This document shows, piece after piece, positions 52,361 to 61,104 of a stretch of DNA of 64,000 nucleotides (positions are counted from its first letter, which is position 1; the number at the start of each line of letters is the position of its first letter). Location: assembly GCF_900114455.1 (NCBI RefSeq), contig NZ_FOTC01000001.1:831058-895057 (forward strand). Direction: 5' to 3'. The notes beneath the pieces were generated by a model. It worked only from the letters and a program-made list of their open reading frames with translations, did not search any database and was not told the origin of the DNA. The translations under genes and the position numbers were made by a program. The stretch comes from Halogranum rubrum. Lineage in GTDB: Archaea > Halobacteriota > Halobacteria > Halobacteriales > Haloferacaceae.

Positions 52361-53347
52361 TCAGTCGTCTGCAGGCGCCTCCGTCGCCTTCGACGCCGAA
52401 TCCGACCGAGAGAAGTAACTCGCCAGTGCCGGGCCGGTGACGTTGTGCCAGACGCTGAAGAGTGCCGGTGCGAGCGCCGCCGTCGGACTGAAGAAGGCTG
52501 TCGCGAGCGCGACGGCCAGACCGCTGTTCTGGAGGCCGACTTCGAACGTGCAGGTTCGGACGCGGTCCTCGGGCATCCCGGCGAGTCTCCCGACGCCGTA
52601 GCCCGCACCGAGGCCGATGGCGTTGTGCGCGACGACGGCCACGAGGACGGCCGCGGCGGCGCTCAGGATGTTGTCGACGTTGAGGCCGACGACGGCGGCG
52701 ACGATGGCGACGATGGTGGCGACGCTGATGACGGGAAACAGGTCGAGACCGACTTCCGCGAGGGTCGGGGCGTACTGGTCGAGGATATATCGGAGCACGA
52801 ACCCGAGGACGACCGGGATGAAGACGATTTGGACGATACTGGTGAACAGACTCAGAAACGTCACTTCGAGCGTCTCGCCGGCGAGGAGGACGACCCACGC
52901 GGGCATGACGAGCGGTGCGGCGAGCGTCGTCACCGTCGTGATTGCAACGGAGAGCGCGACGTCGCCTTTCCCGAGGTAGGCCATCACGTTGGACGCTGTC
53001 CCGCCGGGTGCGGCACCGACGAGGATGACGCCGATGGCGAGTTGCGGCGGGAGCGAGAGCACGACGGTCAGTCCGTAGGCCGCGAGCGGCATCACGACCC
53101 ACTGCGCCACCGCGCCGATGGCGACGTCACGCGGGTTCGCGGCCAGTCGCTGGAAGTCGACCGGTTGGAGCGTCAGCCCCATACCGAGCATGATGAGACC
53201 GAGGCCCGGCGAGATGAGTCCACGGTCGGCAATCCACGTGAACAGACTCGGTCGGACGAGCGCGAAACCGGCGAAGAGTAGCACCCAGACGACGAAGTAC
53301 CGACTGGCGTACTGGCTCACTCTGCTGACGATGCTGGTTCCACTCAT
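52361..53347 (-). CDS. BASS family sodium:organic-anion symporter
   Basis: A 328-residue transporter of the bile acid:sodium symporter superfamily, with nine or ten helices. Diagnostic segments: PGLGLIMLGMGLTLQPVDFQ, ILVGAAPGGTASNVMAYLGKGDV (sodium site), and FEVGLQNSGLAVALATAFF. In prokaryotes these move organic anions such as pyruvate, pantoate or sulfonates. ATG at 53347 (MSGTSIVSRVSQYASRYFVV) chosen over an earlier one at 53443. Confidence 0.93.
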   Translation of the reverse strand: MSGTSIVSRVSQYASRYFVVWVLLFAGFALVRPSLFTWIADRGLISPGLGLIMLGMGLTLQPVDFQRLAANPRDVAIGAVAQWVVMPLAAYGLTVVLSLPPQLAIGVILVGAAPGGTASNVMAYLGKGDVALSVAITTVTTLAAPLVMPAWVVLLAGETLEVTFLSLFTSIVQIVFIPVVLGFVLRYILDQYAPTLAEVGLDLFPVISVATIVAIVAAVVGLNVDNILSAAAAVLVAVVAHNAIGLGAGYGVGRLAGMPEDRVRTCTFEVGLQNSGLAVALATAFFSPTAALAPALFSVWHNVTGPALASYFSRSDSASKATEAPADD

Positions 53348-53540
53348 CGTGTCCCTCCGTCGCGGAGTTCCACTGTGTCGAGTCCGATCATCTGTGTCGA
53401 ATGCACTCGTCGAACGAACTAGTGAGTCTTGCTGATTCAGCAACTCTCTCGTCTCTCACAACCGCTTCTCACCGGCGGCGAGTCGACGACACTCGGCGCA
53501 CGTCAGCAAGGTTTTCACCCCGGGCCACCAGTGACCGCAC

Positions 53541-54074
53541 ATGGCAGACAAAGAGAACCCCGACAACCCGACGGCGGTCGTTCACACCAACAAAGGCGAC
53601 ATCACGCTCGAACTGTTCGAGGAGCGCGCACCGCGCACCGTCGAGAACTTCGTCGGCCTCGCGACGGGCGAGAAGTCGTGGACCGACCCCGAGACGAACG
53701 AGAAAGTAGAGGACGAACCGCTCTACGAGGACGTCATCTTCCACCGCATCATCGACGACTTCATGATTCAGGGTGGGGACCCGACCGGCACCGGCCGCGG
53801 CGGCCCCGGCTACGAGTTCGACGACGAGTTCCACGCGGACCTCAGCCACGAGGGTGCAGGTACCCTCTCGATGGCGAACGCCGGCCCGAACACAAACGGC
53901 TCGCAGTTCTTCATCACGCTCGGCGCGACGCCGCACCTCGACGGGAAGCACTCCGTCTTCGGTCGCGTCATCGACGGGATGGACGTCGTCGAAGAGATCG
54001 GCTCGGTCCCGACGGACCGTAACGACAAGCCGATGAAGGACATCGTCATCGAGTCTATCGACATCGAGCGATAA
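53541..54074 (+). CDS. Peptidyl-prolyl cis-trans isomerase, cyclophilin
   Basis: A 177-residue cyclophilin. Active-site segments are [21 protein letters not shown] (Arg, Phe, Met, Gln of the site), [20 protein letters not shown] and [20 protein letters not shown]. No signal peptide, so cytosolic protein-folding helper. Length is family-typical. Single gene. Confidence 0.95.
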   Translation: MADKENPDNPTAVVHTNKGDITLELFEERAPRTVENFVGLATGEKSWTDPETNEKVEDEPLYEDVIFHRIIDDFMIQGGDPTGTGRGGPGYEFDDEFHADLSHEGAGTLSMANAGPNTNGSQFFITLGATPHLDGKHSVFGRVIDGMDVVEEIGSVPTDRNDKPMKDIVIESIDIER

Positions 54075-54221
54075 CCGCTCGACGACTGCCCGACAACCGT
54101 TCGATAGCTCTCCCACAATCACGTTTTCTGTACCGACCGTTCGGTTCGGTGGTGTTGCGGTTCGATATAAACGACCGCGACAACGCTTATCCTCGTGTGT
54201 GTCAGATAGTCACACGCATAG

Positions 54222-54569
54222 ATGTTCGAACAGTTCTCAAGCGGCTACTATCTCGGCGAGATGTTCGTCGAACCGCACGACTGCGAGGGTGCGTTCATGC
54301 ACCGCGCGGACCACGAGTTGGTCAACAAACAGCTGTACGCCTCCGGCGAGGGTGTCGAACGCCTCGACACTCCGCTCGTCATGAAACTCGGCGGGACACA
54401 CTTCCCCGTCCTCGGCGACGACGGTATCCCCGCGGGCACACTCGTCGTCCCGCGCACCGTCGCCTCCGACGACAGCCTGCCGACCCGCCGAGAGGTGTTC
54501 CTCGCGAAAGCCGAACGCGCCTCCGAACTCCTGCGCTATGCAGGATACGAAGTCGGTGACGCCGCCTAG
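54222..54569 (+). CDS. DUF5802 family protein
   Basis: A 115-residue haloarchaeal protein: FEQFSSGYYLGEMFVEPHDC at the start, a central GGTHFPVLGDDGIPAGTLVV and an acidic/basic C-terminus. No known function. A TATA-like cgcttatcc around 54185 and a small inverted repeat (gtgtg/cacac) just before the ATG suggest a near-leaderless, possibly regulated message. Confidence 0.82.
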   Translation: MFEQFSSGYYLGEMFVEPHDCEGAFMHRADHELVNKQLYASGEGVERLDTPLVMKLGGTHFPVLGDDGIPAGTLVVPRTVASDDSLPTRREVFLAKAERASELLRYAGYEVGDAA

Positions 54570-54607
54570 ACAGGAGAGTAAAGGTCCCCGGCGGTGAGCG
54601 TACGACC

Positions 54608-55504
54608 ATGCTCGACGAGTTGCTCGGCCGTGCGGAGTTGAAAGCCCGCATCGAGGAGTTAGAGGAGGAGAAACACCACCTCGAACGCCGTGCCGAAGCC
54701 GAAGAGGAACGCCGCGCCGACGCCGTCAGCGCCCGGCAAGACGCCGAAGAGCGGGTCAACCGACTCGAAGACCGCATCGAGGAGCTACAGGACCGAGTCG
54801 ACCGTCTCGGAACTGAAGAGGAAGCAGTCGACTTTCGCGGCGTCGAGACGGTTCGTGGAGAACGCCTCGACGACGTGCTCGCTCGTCTCGATAGCGTCGA
54901 GACCGGTCCCGAAGGCGCACTGACCGCGATGGTCGACGACGACGCTAACGACGTCCCCGACGCCGTCCGTGCCGCTCTCGGCGACCACGCGCCACTCGTC
55001 GGGCGGGCGGCCCCGTGTCTCGTCTACACGGACGACGCTGGCCTCGTGAGCGCCGCACTCGCCCCCCCGCTGGCACCCGACCCGTTCGTCGAGTGGGACC
55101 AAGGGTTCAGTATCGAGGAGTCGTGGTTCCGCCCCACCGGGACCTTCGGCTTCGCACTCGTTCGCTCGGACCTGTTCGCACTCGGCGTCTACGACGGGAG
55201 CGACCTGCAGAGTTCCGAGACGTTCGAGACGGACGTGATGAACAAACACTCCAAAGGCGGGTTCTCGCAGGCACGCTTCGAGCGCCGCCGCGACCAGCAG
55301 GTCGACGACCACCTCGACGAGGCCGAAGAGCGCATCGCCGAACACGACGTGGACACGCTCATCGTCGTCGGTGAGCGCACCGTCCTCTCTCGGTTCCGCG
55401 AGACGGCCGACCACCTCGCCACCGTCGACGCCAGCGGCGACCCCGACGAGGCGTTGGCACAAGCGTTTCACGAGTTCTGGACGACTCGGCTGTACAAGCT
55501 CTGA
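54608..55504 (+). CDS. Vms1/VLRF1-type peptidyl-tRNA hydrolase
   Basis: A 298-residue protein. Residues 1-75 are a charged coiled coil (RAELKARIEELEEEKHHLER). The rest is an eRF1-like release domain (VLRF1): strand FGFALVRSDLFALGVYDG, the catalytic loop HSKGGFSQARFERRRDQQ with Gln221 taking the role of the GGQ glutamine, and the tail VVGERTVLSRFRETADHLA. In yeast, Vms1 releases nascent chains from stalled 60S subunits. The coiled coil may contact the ribosome. It lies 38 bp after the DUF5802 gene. Confidence 0.88.
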   Translation: MLDELLGRAELKARIEELEEEKHHLERRAEAEEERRADAVSARQDAEERVNRLEDRIEELQDRVDRLGTEEEAVDFRGVETVRGERLDDVLARLDSVETGPEGALTAMVDDDANDVPDAVRAALGDHAPLVGRAAPCLVYTDDAGLVSAALAPPLAPDPFVEWDQGFSIEESWFRPTGTFGFALVRSDLFALGVYDGSDLQSSETFETDVMNKHSKGGFSQARFERRRDQQVDDHLDEAEERIAEHDVDTLIVVGERTVLSRFRETADHLATVDASGDPDEALAQAFHEFWTTRLYKL

Positions 55505-55508
55505 GACG

Positions 55509-56036
55509 TCAGAGCCGGTCTGTGTCGACCACTAGTTGGTGACGGAGTGGCTCGAAGCCGAACTTCTCGTAGAAGGCGAGTGCGCGCTCGTTGTCGACGT
55601 CGACGTCGAGCGTCATCTCCGCACAGCCGACGTCGCGCGCTCGCTCGGCGGCGCGGGCCATCAACTCGCGGGCGAGTCCCGTGCCGCGATACGCTTCTCG
55701 GACGTAGATGTCGCCGACGACGAGCCGTGTCGGTCGGTCGAAGACCGACGGTGTCTCGTCGACGCCGGTCGCGACGAATCCGGCGAGTTCGCCGTTACCG
55801 GCAGCGAGGTCGGAACTCTCCGACGCGCCGTCGACGGCGACCCACAGCCGATAGTGGTCGTCTGCGAGTCGGCCGAGGCGGAACTCGACCTCCGCGTCGA
55901 CGATCTCCTCGTCGGGGGCGTCGACGAGCGCGTGGCTCTCGACGACCGCTTCGAGAGCACGGTGGAACGGGAGCCACAGTTCTTCGGAAAAGCGACGAAC
56001 GGCAGCCTCGTCGGCGGGGAGCGGATGTAGGTCCAT
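55509..56036 (-). CDS. GNAT acetyltransferase
   Basis: A 175-residue N-acetyltransferase. The acetyl-CoA loop is REAYRGTGLARELMARAAER (R/QxxGxG/A form), followed by TLDVDVDNERALAFYEKFGF and the C-terminal strand. Residues 60-110 form the core sheet (LAGFVATGVDET, RLVVGDIYVR). Substrate unknown. Transcribed away from dgcN, 128 bp between starts. Confidence 0.9.
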   Translation of the reverse strand: MDLHPLPADEAAVRRFSEELWLPFHRALEAVVESHALVDAPDEEIVDAEVEFRLGRLADDHYRLWVAVDGASESSDLAAGNGELAGFVATGVDETPSVFDRPTRLVVGDIYVREAYRGTGLARELMARAAERARDVGCAEMTLDVDVDNERALAFYEKFGFEPLRHQLVVDTDRL

Positions 56037-56164
56037 ACGTCACGTATCTGTTGGAGAACGACCACGTTAAATGCGGCTCTCTTCAGTCGGTTATCACGAT
56101 ACGAAAGCACGACACCCGGCCGCATCGGTTCGGTTTTTTATCCCCGCTTTGCGTTGCCCCGAGT

Positions 56165-57199
56165 ATGAGCGAATCCAGCCGACGAATCGCGATTCTCGCC
56201 CACGAGAAGTTCCCCGAGCGCGCGAAGACTGCGACGGGCATCATCCGCTACAGCGACGACGATGTCGTCGCCGTCCTCGACCGCGAAAGCGCAGGAGACC
56301 ACGTCTCGGACCATCTCTCGGGCGTGCAGGACGCGCCCATCGTCGACTCCTTCGAGGACGTCGACGAGGAGGTCGACGCACTCGTCATCGGCATCGCGCC
56401 CATCGGTGGCGGCTTCGAGGACTCGTGGCGCGCCGACGTCCGCGCGGCGCTCGAACGCGGCGTCGACGTCGTCGCGGGCCTCCACTACTTCCTGAACGAC
56501 GACGAGGAGTTCGTCGAGCTAGCGAACGAGAACGGCGCGGAACTCGTCGACGTCCGCAAGCCGAGCGACGACCTCACGGTGAGTCAAGGTATCGCCGACG
56601 AAGTCGACGCTGACGTGGTTCTCACGGTCGGCACCGACTGCTCGGTCGGCAAGATGACCGTCTCACTCGAACTGATGCAGGCCGCGAGGGACCGCGGCAT
56701 CGACGCGGAGTTCATCCCGACCGGCCAGACGGGCATCATGATTGCCGGGTGGGGCAACCCCATCGACCGGGTCGTCTCGGACTTCACGGCCGGTGCCGTC
56801 GAAGAGATGATTCTGGAGAAGGGTGACGACCACGACGTGCTGTTCGTCGAGGGACAGGGCAGTATCGTCCACCCGGCGTACTCCGCCGTCACCTGCGGTA
56901 TCCTCCACGGCGCGATGCCTGACAAACTCGTCCTCTGTCACGTCGCCGGCCGCGAGGCCATCCACGGCTACGAGGACACCGCCATCCCGCCGCTGTCGGA
57001 CTACATCGACCTCTACGAGCGACTGGCCGCGCCGGTCCACGAGACGGGCATCTTCGCGGGTGCCATCAACACGTCCAGCGTGGACGACGACGTGGAGGCG
57101 GCCGCCGCTGTCGACGACTACAGCGACGCCATCGGCGTGCCGGCGACCGACCCCATCCGGTTCGGGGCCGAGGAAATCCTCGACGGGTTGGGCTACTGA
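56165..57199 (+). CDS. dgcN: D-glutamate N-acetyltransferase DgcN (DUF1611)
   Basis: A 344-residue protein of the DUF1611 family: Rossmann-like N-terminal half (RRIAILAHEKFPERAKTATG, IGIAPIGGGFEDSWRADVRA) and a P-loop-like C-terminal half (LTVGTDCSVGKMTVSLELMQ, DVLFVEGQGSIVHPAYSAVT). DgcN acetylates D-glutamate; its partner DgcA racemises the product, a route described in marine bacteria and reported for halophilic archaea. Its stop overlaps the start of dgcA (atga), so translation is coupled. ATG at 56165 chosen; the long upstream frame is non-coding. Confidence 0.87.
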   Translation: MSESSRRIAILAHEKFPERAKTATGIIRYSDDDVVAVLDRESAGDHVSDHLSGVQDAPIVDSFEDVDEEVDALVIGIAPIGGGFEDSWRADVRAALERGVDVVAGLHYFLNDDEEFVELANENGAELVDVRKPSDDLTVSQGIADEVDADVVLTVGTDCSVGKMTVSLELMQAARDRGIDAEFIPTGQTGIMIAGWGNPIDRVVSDFTAGAVEEMILEKGDDHDVLFVEGQGSIVHPAYSAVTCGILHGAMPDKLVLCHVAGREAIHGYEDTAIPPLSDYIDLYERLAAPVHETGIFAGAINTSSVDDDVEAAAAVDDYSDAIGVPATDPIRFGAEEILDGLGY

Positions 57200-58239
57200 T
57201 GACGCTGACGACCGAGTTCGAGTGCGTCGAACTGCCCTTAGCGGACGCGTTCACCATCTCCCGCGGGACCCAAGAGACGGCCGAGAACGTCGTCGTCCGA
57301 ATCTCCGACGAGGCCGGAATGACCGGCGTCGGTGCGGCCGCACCCTCCGTCCACTACGGTGAGACGGCAGACACCGTCGAGGCGGTGCTCCCCCGACTGC
57401 TCGCCGTCGTCGAAGCCGTCGACGACCCACACGCACTGGCGCACGTCGAGCGTCGCCTGCGCGAGACGGTCAACGACAACCCGGCCGCCCGCGCCGCCGT
57501 CAGTATCGCACTGCACGACCTCGCCGCGAAACGACTCGGTGTCCCTCTCTATCGGATGTGGGGTCTCGACGCCGAGCAGTCGCCGAAGACCTCTTTCACC
57601 ATCGGTCTGGACACCGTCGAACGCGTCCACGAGAAGACGGCCGAAGCCGTCGAAGCGGGCTATCCGATCTTGAAGATCAAACTCGGAACCGACCGCGACG
57701 AGGAGTTGTTGGAGGCCGTCCGCGACGCCGCTCCCGACGCGACGCTCCGCGTCGACGCCAACGAGGCGTGGACGCCGCGTGAGGCGGTCCGGAAGTGCGA
57801 GATGCTCACCGACTACGACGTCGAGTTCGTCGAACAACCCGTCCCCGCCGAAGACCCGGAGGGGCTGAAGTTCGTCTACGAGCGTTCTCCACTCCCCATC
57901 GCGGCCGACGAGTCCTGTGTGACGCTCGAAGACGTCCCGGCCATCGCCGACCGCGTCGACATCGCGAACCTGAAACTGATGAAGTGCGGTGGTCTCCGCG
58001 AAGCGACTCGGATGGCGCACACCGCGAAAGCTCACGGGCTCGAAGTGATGCTCGGCTGTATGGTCGAGACGAACGCCGCCATCGCCGGTGCGTGTCACCT
58101 CGCACCGCTGCTCGACTACGCCGACCTCGACGGCGCGCTCTTGCTCGACGACGACGAGTACGACGGTATCGACCTCACGGGCGGTGAGATTCGACTGGAC
58201 GCGCTCGGTCGAAGCGGAACGGGTGCGCAGAAACGGTAG
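57199..58239 (+). CDS. dgcA: N-acetyl-D-glutamate racemase DgcA / dipeptide epimerase
   Basis: A 346-residue enolase-superfamily enzyme of the muconate lactonising branch. Catalytic elements: the base lysine pair KIKLG (near residue 157), DANEAW (Asp ligand), FVEQPVP (Glu ligand), ADESC (Asp/Glu ligand), and the second-face lysine in NLKLMKCGG, then the capping loop GCMVETN. The context with dgcN points to N-acetyl-glutamate racemisation rather than Ala-Glu dipeptide epimerisation, which cannot be excluded from sequence alone. Confidence 0.88.
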   Translation: MTLTTEFECVELPLADAFTISRGTQETAENVVVRISDEAGMTGVGAAAPSVHYGETADTVEAVLPRLLAVVEAVDDPHALAHVERRLRETVNDNPAARAAVSIALHDLAAKRLGVPLYRMWGLDAEQSPKTSFTIGLDTVERVHEKTAEAVEAGYPILKIKLGTDRDEELLEAVRDAAPDATLRVDANEAWTPREAVRKCEMLTDYDVEFVEQPVPAEDPEGLKFVYERSPLPIAADESCVTLEDVPAIADRVDIANLKLMKCGGLREATRMAHTAKAHGLEVMLGCMVETNAAIAGACHLAPLLDYADLDGALLLDDDEYDGIDLTGGEIRLDALGRSGTGAQKR

Positions 58240-58282
58240 CGACGAGACGGACCGAGACCGAGAAGACGGACTGTAACCGCCG

Positions 58283-59137
58283 TTACTCGGCGCTCTTCTC
58301 TTCTTCGGCCTCGCGGAGTTCTTCGAGTTCGGCCTCTACCTCCTCGTCGTCGACGTCGGCTTCGATGTCTTCGAGGTCGGCGTCGGCGCTTGCGTCGGCA
58401 CTCTCTGTGTCGGCGTCTGCCGTCTCCTCGGGAGCGGTACCTTTCCCCATCTCGGCTTTCAACGTCTCCAGTTCGGAGTCGACTTCGCTGGCACTCCGGC
58501 CCGCATCGAGTTCGCGGTCGATGGAGTCCTTGTCGGAGAGTGCGTCGTCGAACGCCCCGGTGTCTTGGAGTTCGTCCATCGCGGCCGAACGGGCCTCCAT
58601 CTCGTCGGTGCGTTCTTCGGCACGCTCGATTGCACTGCCGACGTCGGCCATCTCGTCGCCGACGCCGGACATGGCTTCGGAGACACGTGAAGAGGCTTCG
58701 GCGGCCTCGTAGCGGGCCTTCATCGTCTCTTTCTTCGTGCGGAACTCCTCGATACGGCCCTGTAGTTGGTTCTTCTTGTCGACCAAATCGTCCTGCGTGG
58801 ACTGGAGTTGCGCTATCTGTGAGTCCAACTCCTCGATTTGGTTCATCTTCGAGTTCTTCTTCTCTAAGGCCTGTCGGGCGAGGTCTTCTCTATCTTGCCG
58901 GACAGCCTCACGTGCCTGTTCGTTGTGTTTTTCGACGTTCTCCTCCAGTCGGCGCTTCTGAATCTCGAGGCGCTTCTTCTGGGTCGTGAGGTCTGCGATA
59001 CCCTGTTTGACCTGCTGGAGTTCGTCGCGCATCTTCTCGTAGGAGTAGTCCAACGTCTCTGTCGGGTCCTCCGCTCGGTTGAGGATGGCGTTGATTTTGG
59101 AGCGGATGACGTAGGACGTACGCGAGAGGATTCCCAT
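58283..59137 (-). CDS. pspA: PspA/IM30 (ESCRT-III-like) membrane-remodelling protein
   Basis: A 284-residue, almost entirely helical protein. The N-terminal amphipathic helix GILSRTSYVIRSKINAILNR, then long coiled coils (about 30-180: IADLTTQKKRLEIQKRRLEE) typical of PspA/Vipp1, and a 90-residue acidic tail. It would bind and protect the cytoplasmic membrane under envelope or ion-gradient stress. Divergent from the alpha/beta hydrolase gene (53 bp between chosen starts). Confidence 0.9.
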   Translation of the reverse strand: MGILSRTSYVIRSKINAILNRAEDPTETLDYSYEKMRDELQQVKQGIADLTTQKKRLEIQKRRLEENVEKHNEQAREAVRQDREDLARQALEKKNSKMNQIEELDSQIAQLQSTQDDLVDKKNQLQGRIEEFRTKKETMKARYEAAEASSRVSEAMSGVGDEMADVGSAIERAEERTDEMEARSAAMDELQDTGAFDDALSDKDSIDRELDAGRSASEVDSELETLKAEMGKGTAPEETADADTESADASADADLEDIEADVDDEEVEAELEELREAEEEKSAE

Positions 59138-59190
59138 ACCCCGTACTTGTGCACGCCGACCTTAAAACCTCACGCGAGGAAGCTGTCGAT

Positions 59191-59799
59191 GTGAGTGAAA
59201 CCATCCTCCTCCCCGGCACGCGCGAGACCAAAGCGACCCTCGACGTCGCCGAGAGCGACGGCCCCGACGCCGTCGTCGTCGCGTGTCCACCGCACCCCCA
59301 ACATCGCGGCCACCGCGGCGACGAACGACTCGTCGCCGTCAGCGACGCCCTCGGCGAGCACGGTATCGACTGTCTGCGCTTCGACTACGGGGCGTGGGAC
59401 GAAGGTCGAGGCGAACGAACCGACGCGAGACACGCCGTCGAGTGGGCACACGAACGGTACGAACACGTCGCACTGTTCGGGTTCAGTTTCGGCGGAGCCA
59501 TCGCGCTGCTCACGGCCGCCGACGTGGGTGACGACGTGGCGGCGGTCAGTGCGCTCGCTCCCGCCGGACAACTCGTCGTCGACGGCGACGACGCGCTCTG
59601 GGCGTTAGACCATCTCGACGTGCCAGTCCAAATCGTCTACGCGACCCGCGACGACACGGCCGAGTGGGAAGCACTCGTCGAGCGCGCGCGGAGCCACGGC
59701 TACGAGACGGTCGAACTGAGCGCCGACCACTTCTTCGTCGGCCAAGCGCCGAAAGTCGCCACTCACGTCACAGAGTTTCTGTCGCACCACCTCGACTGA
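59191..59799 (+). CDS. Alpha/beta hydrolase
   Basis: A 202-residue hydrolase. The nucleophile elbow is LFGFSFGGAIALLTAADV (Ser), the acid is in VQIVYATRDDTAEWE, and the histidine is in LSADHFFVGQAPKV. It resembles the short esterase/lipase-like group with an N-terminal CPPHPQHRGHRGD loop. The GTG at 59191 (VSETILLPGTRETK) was preferred because the upstream GTG at 59149 is only 11 bp from the pspA start. Substrate unknown. Confidence 0.85.
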   Translation: MSETILLPGTRETKATLDVAESDGPDAVVVACPPHPQHRGHRGDERLVAVSDALGEHGIDCLRFDYGAWDEGRGERTDARHAVEWAHERYEHVALFGFSFGGAIALLTAADVGDDVAAVSALAPAGQLVVDGDDALWALDHLDVPVQIVYATRDDTAEWEALVERARSHGYETVELSADHFFVGQAPKVATHVTEFLSHHLD

Positions 59800-59891
59800 C
59801 CGGCGGACCCGGTCAGCCGAGACGAGCGCTATCGCTTATGAATAGTTGCGTTCGTATGCCGATACCGTTAGAGAACAGCTGAAATCCGAGT

Positions 59892-60086
59892 TTAAAGTCG
59901 GGTCAGGTTCTTCGCGCGCGGACCCTTTGCGGCCTGCTCGATCTCGAATTCGACTTCCTGGCCCTCTTCGAGGTCCGGGCCGCCGATGTCTTCCATGTGG
60001 AAGAACACGTCGTCGTCTGCGTCGTCCGTCGAGATGAAACCGTAGCCGCCGGTGTCGTTGAAGAAATCAACTTTACCTTTTGCCAT
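59892..60086 (-). CDS. cspA: Cold-shock protein
   Basis: A 64-residue CSD protein: AKGKVDFFNDTGGYGFISTD (RNP-1), then DDDVFFHMEDI (RNP-2), and EGQEVEFEIEQAAKGPRAKN. It is the standard single-domain RNA chaperone, binding single-stranded RNA. The short start MAKGKVDFF is preferred; an upstream frame adds 25 unrelated residues. Confidence 0.95.
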   Translation of the reverse strand: MAKGKVDFFNDTGGYGFISTDDADDDVFFHMEDIGGPDLEEGQEVEFEIEQAAKGPRAKNLTRL

Positions 60087-60220
60087 TGCTCTTGAACACA
60101 ACTGCTCCCACCGGATAACCCTTCCGAAGGGAGTACGCCCGGGAAAGACCTTCCCACTCACGGGCGAATTCGGCGGTGCTCACTGGTGTCGACGACAAAC
60201 TGTGCACGTGGGGGGAGAAC

Positions 60221-60550
60221 TCAGTTGTATCCGCGCCAGCGCTTCCCACACTCTTGGCACTTGAAGAACCGCGTCGGCGGTTCGTCGGCGGCCCCGGTCT
60301 GCTTGATTGTGTACCACGCCTTCCCGTGGCCACAGTCGTCACAGACGACGTCGCTCGCCGTCGGTTTCCCTTCGAAGTCTGCGCCCTCCTCGGTTTCGAT
60401 GAGTTCGTCGCCTGACTGTTCCTCGGTCGAGACGAACTGCGCGGCCAAGTCGTCGTCGCGGTCGCTGGTGCCGTCACAGTCGTCGTTTGTGCACACCATC
60501 GCTCCGTCCTGAGAGACCATCATGGTGCCACACTCGTCGCAAAACTGCAT
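60221..60550 (-). CDS. tfs: Transcription factor S
   Basis: A 109-residue transcript-cleavage factor that rescues backtracked archaeal RNA polymerase. N-terminal zinc ribbon: QFCDECGTMMVSQDGAMVCT. C-terminal ribbon: CDDCGHGKAWYTIKQTGAAD and EPPTRFFKCQECGKRWRGYN, with the Asp-Glu pair that enters the active site (ADEPP). ATG at 60550 starts with the ribbon. It is the last gene of a three-gene leftward unit (gap 50 bp). Confidence 0.95.
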   Translation of the reverse strand: MQFCDECGTMMVSQDGAMVCTNDDCDGTSDRDDDLAAQFVSTEEQSGDELIETEEGADFEGKPTASDVVCDDCGHGKAWYTIKQTGAADEPPTRFFKCQECGKRWRGYN

Positions 60551-60600
60551 GTCCTCGGGAATTTGCCTTCCAGCCACAAAGGTCACTCGGCGTCGTCGTC

Positions 60601-61104
60601 TCAGTCGTCGACCATCGGACAGTTCCGCACACGGAACTCACCGACGGAGACGACTTCGACGATGTCCGTTCCGTCGTGAGTGCAGGTGGCGTCCGGCGGC
60701 GCGCTGAAGTGTGGACATCGCTGGCAGTACTCGCGCTTCGGGACCACGTGTTCTGTGACGTCGCTCGGTGACTCCACCTCTTCGACCATCGATGGCGTCT
60801 CGGCGTCGGCGCTCCGAGTCGTCTCGGCGTCGGCGTTCTGGGCCGTCTCGGCGCGTCCGGTCCGTTCGACCTGCCCGACCGACGCCACAGCATCGTCATC
60901 GTCGTCTGCGCTGTCGGTCAGTAGGTCTTCCCACAGTCGCTCTCGGTCGACACTGTCGACGTCGACCTGTTCGAACACGGCCTCTCGCTCGCTGGCCGTG
61001 CCGTTCTCCCGATTCGCGTTCCGTTCGCGTACCTCTCGTGCCAACTCGTCTAACGGCGCTGCGTCGTCGGTCGGCGCTGATTCTTTTTCGCTGTCTTCAG
61101 TCAT
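60601..61104 (-). CDS. Acidic protein with C-terminal zinc-binding cysteines
   Basis: A 167-residue protein: a long acidic disordered region rich in Asp, Glu, Thr and Ser, then a short domain YCQRCPHFSAPPDATCTHDG...VRNCPMVDD with four cysteines and a histidine arranged as a zinc site. It overlaps the upstream coiled-coil gene by 8 bases and precedes tfs. Known in haloarchaea as a conserved hypothetical. Linkage with tfs suggests an information-processing role. Confidence 0.75.
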   Translation of the reverse strand: MTEDSEKESAPTDDAAPLDELAREVRERNANRENGTASEREAVFEQVDVDSVDRERLWEDLLTDSADDDDDAVASVGQVERTGRAETAQNADAETTRSADAETPSMVEEVESPSDVTEHVVPKREYCQRCPHFSAPPDATCTHDGTDIVEVVSVGEFRVRNCPMVDD

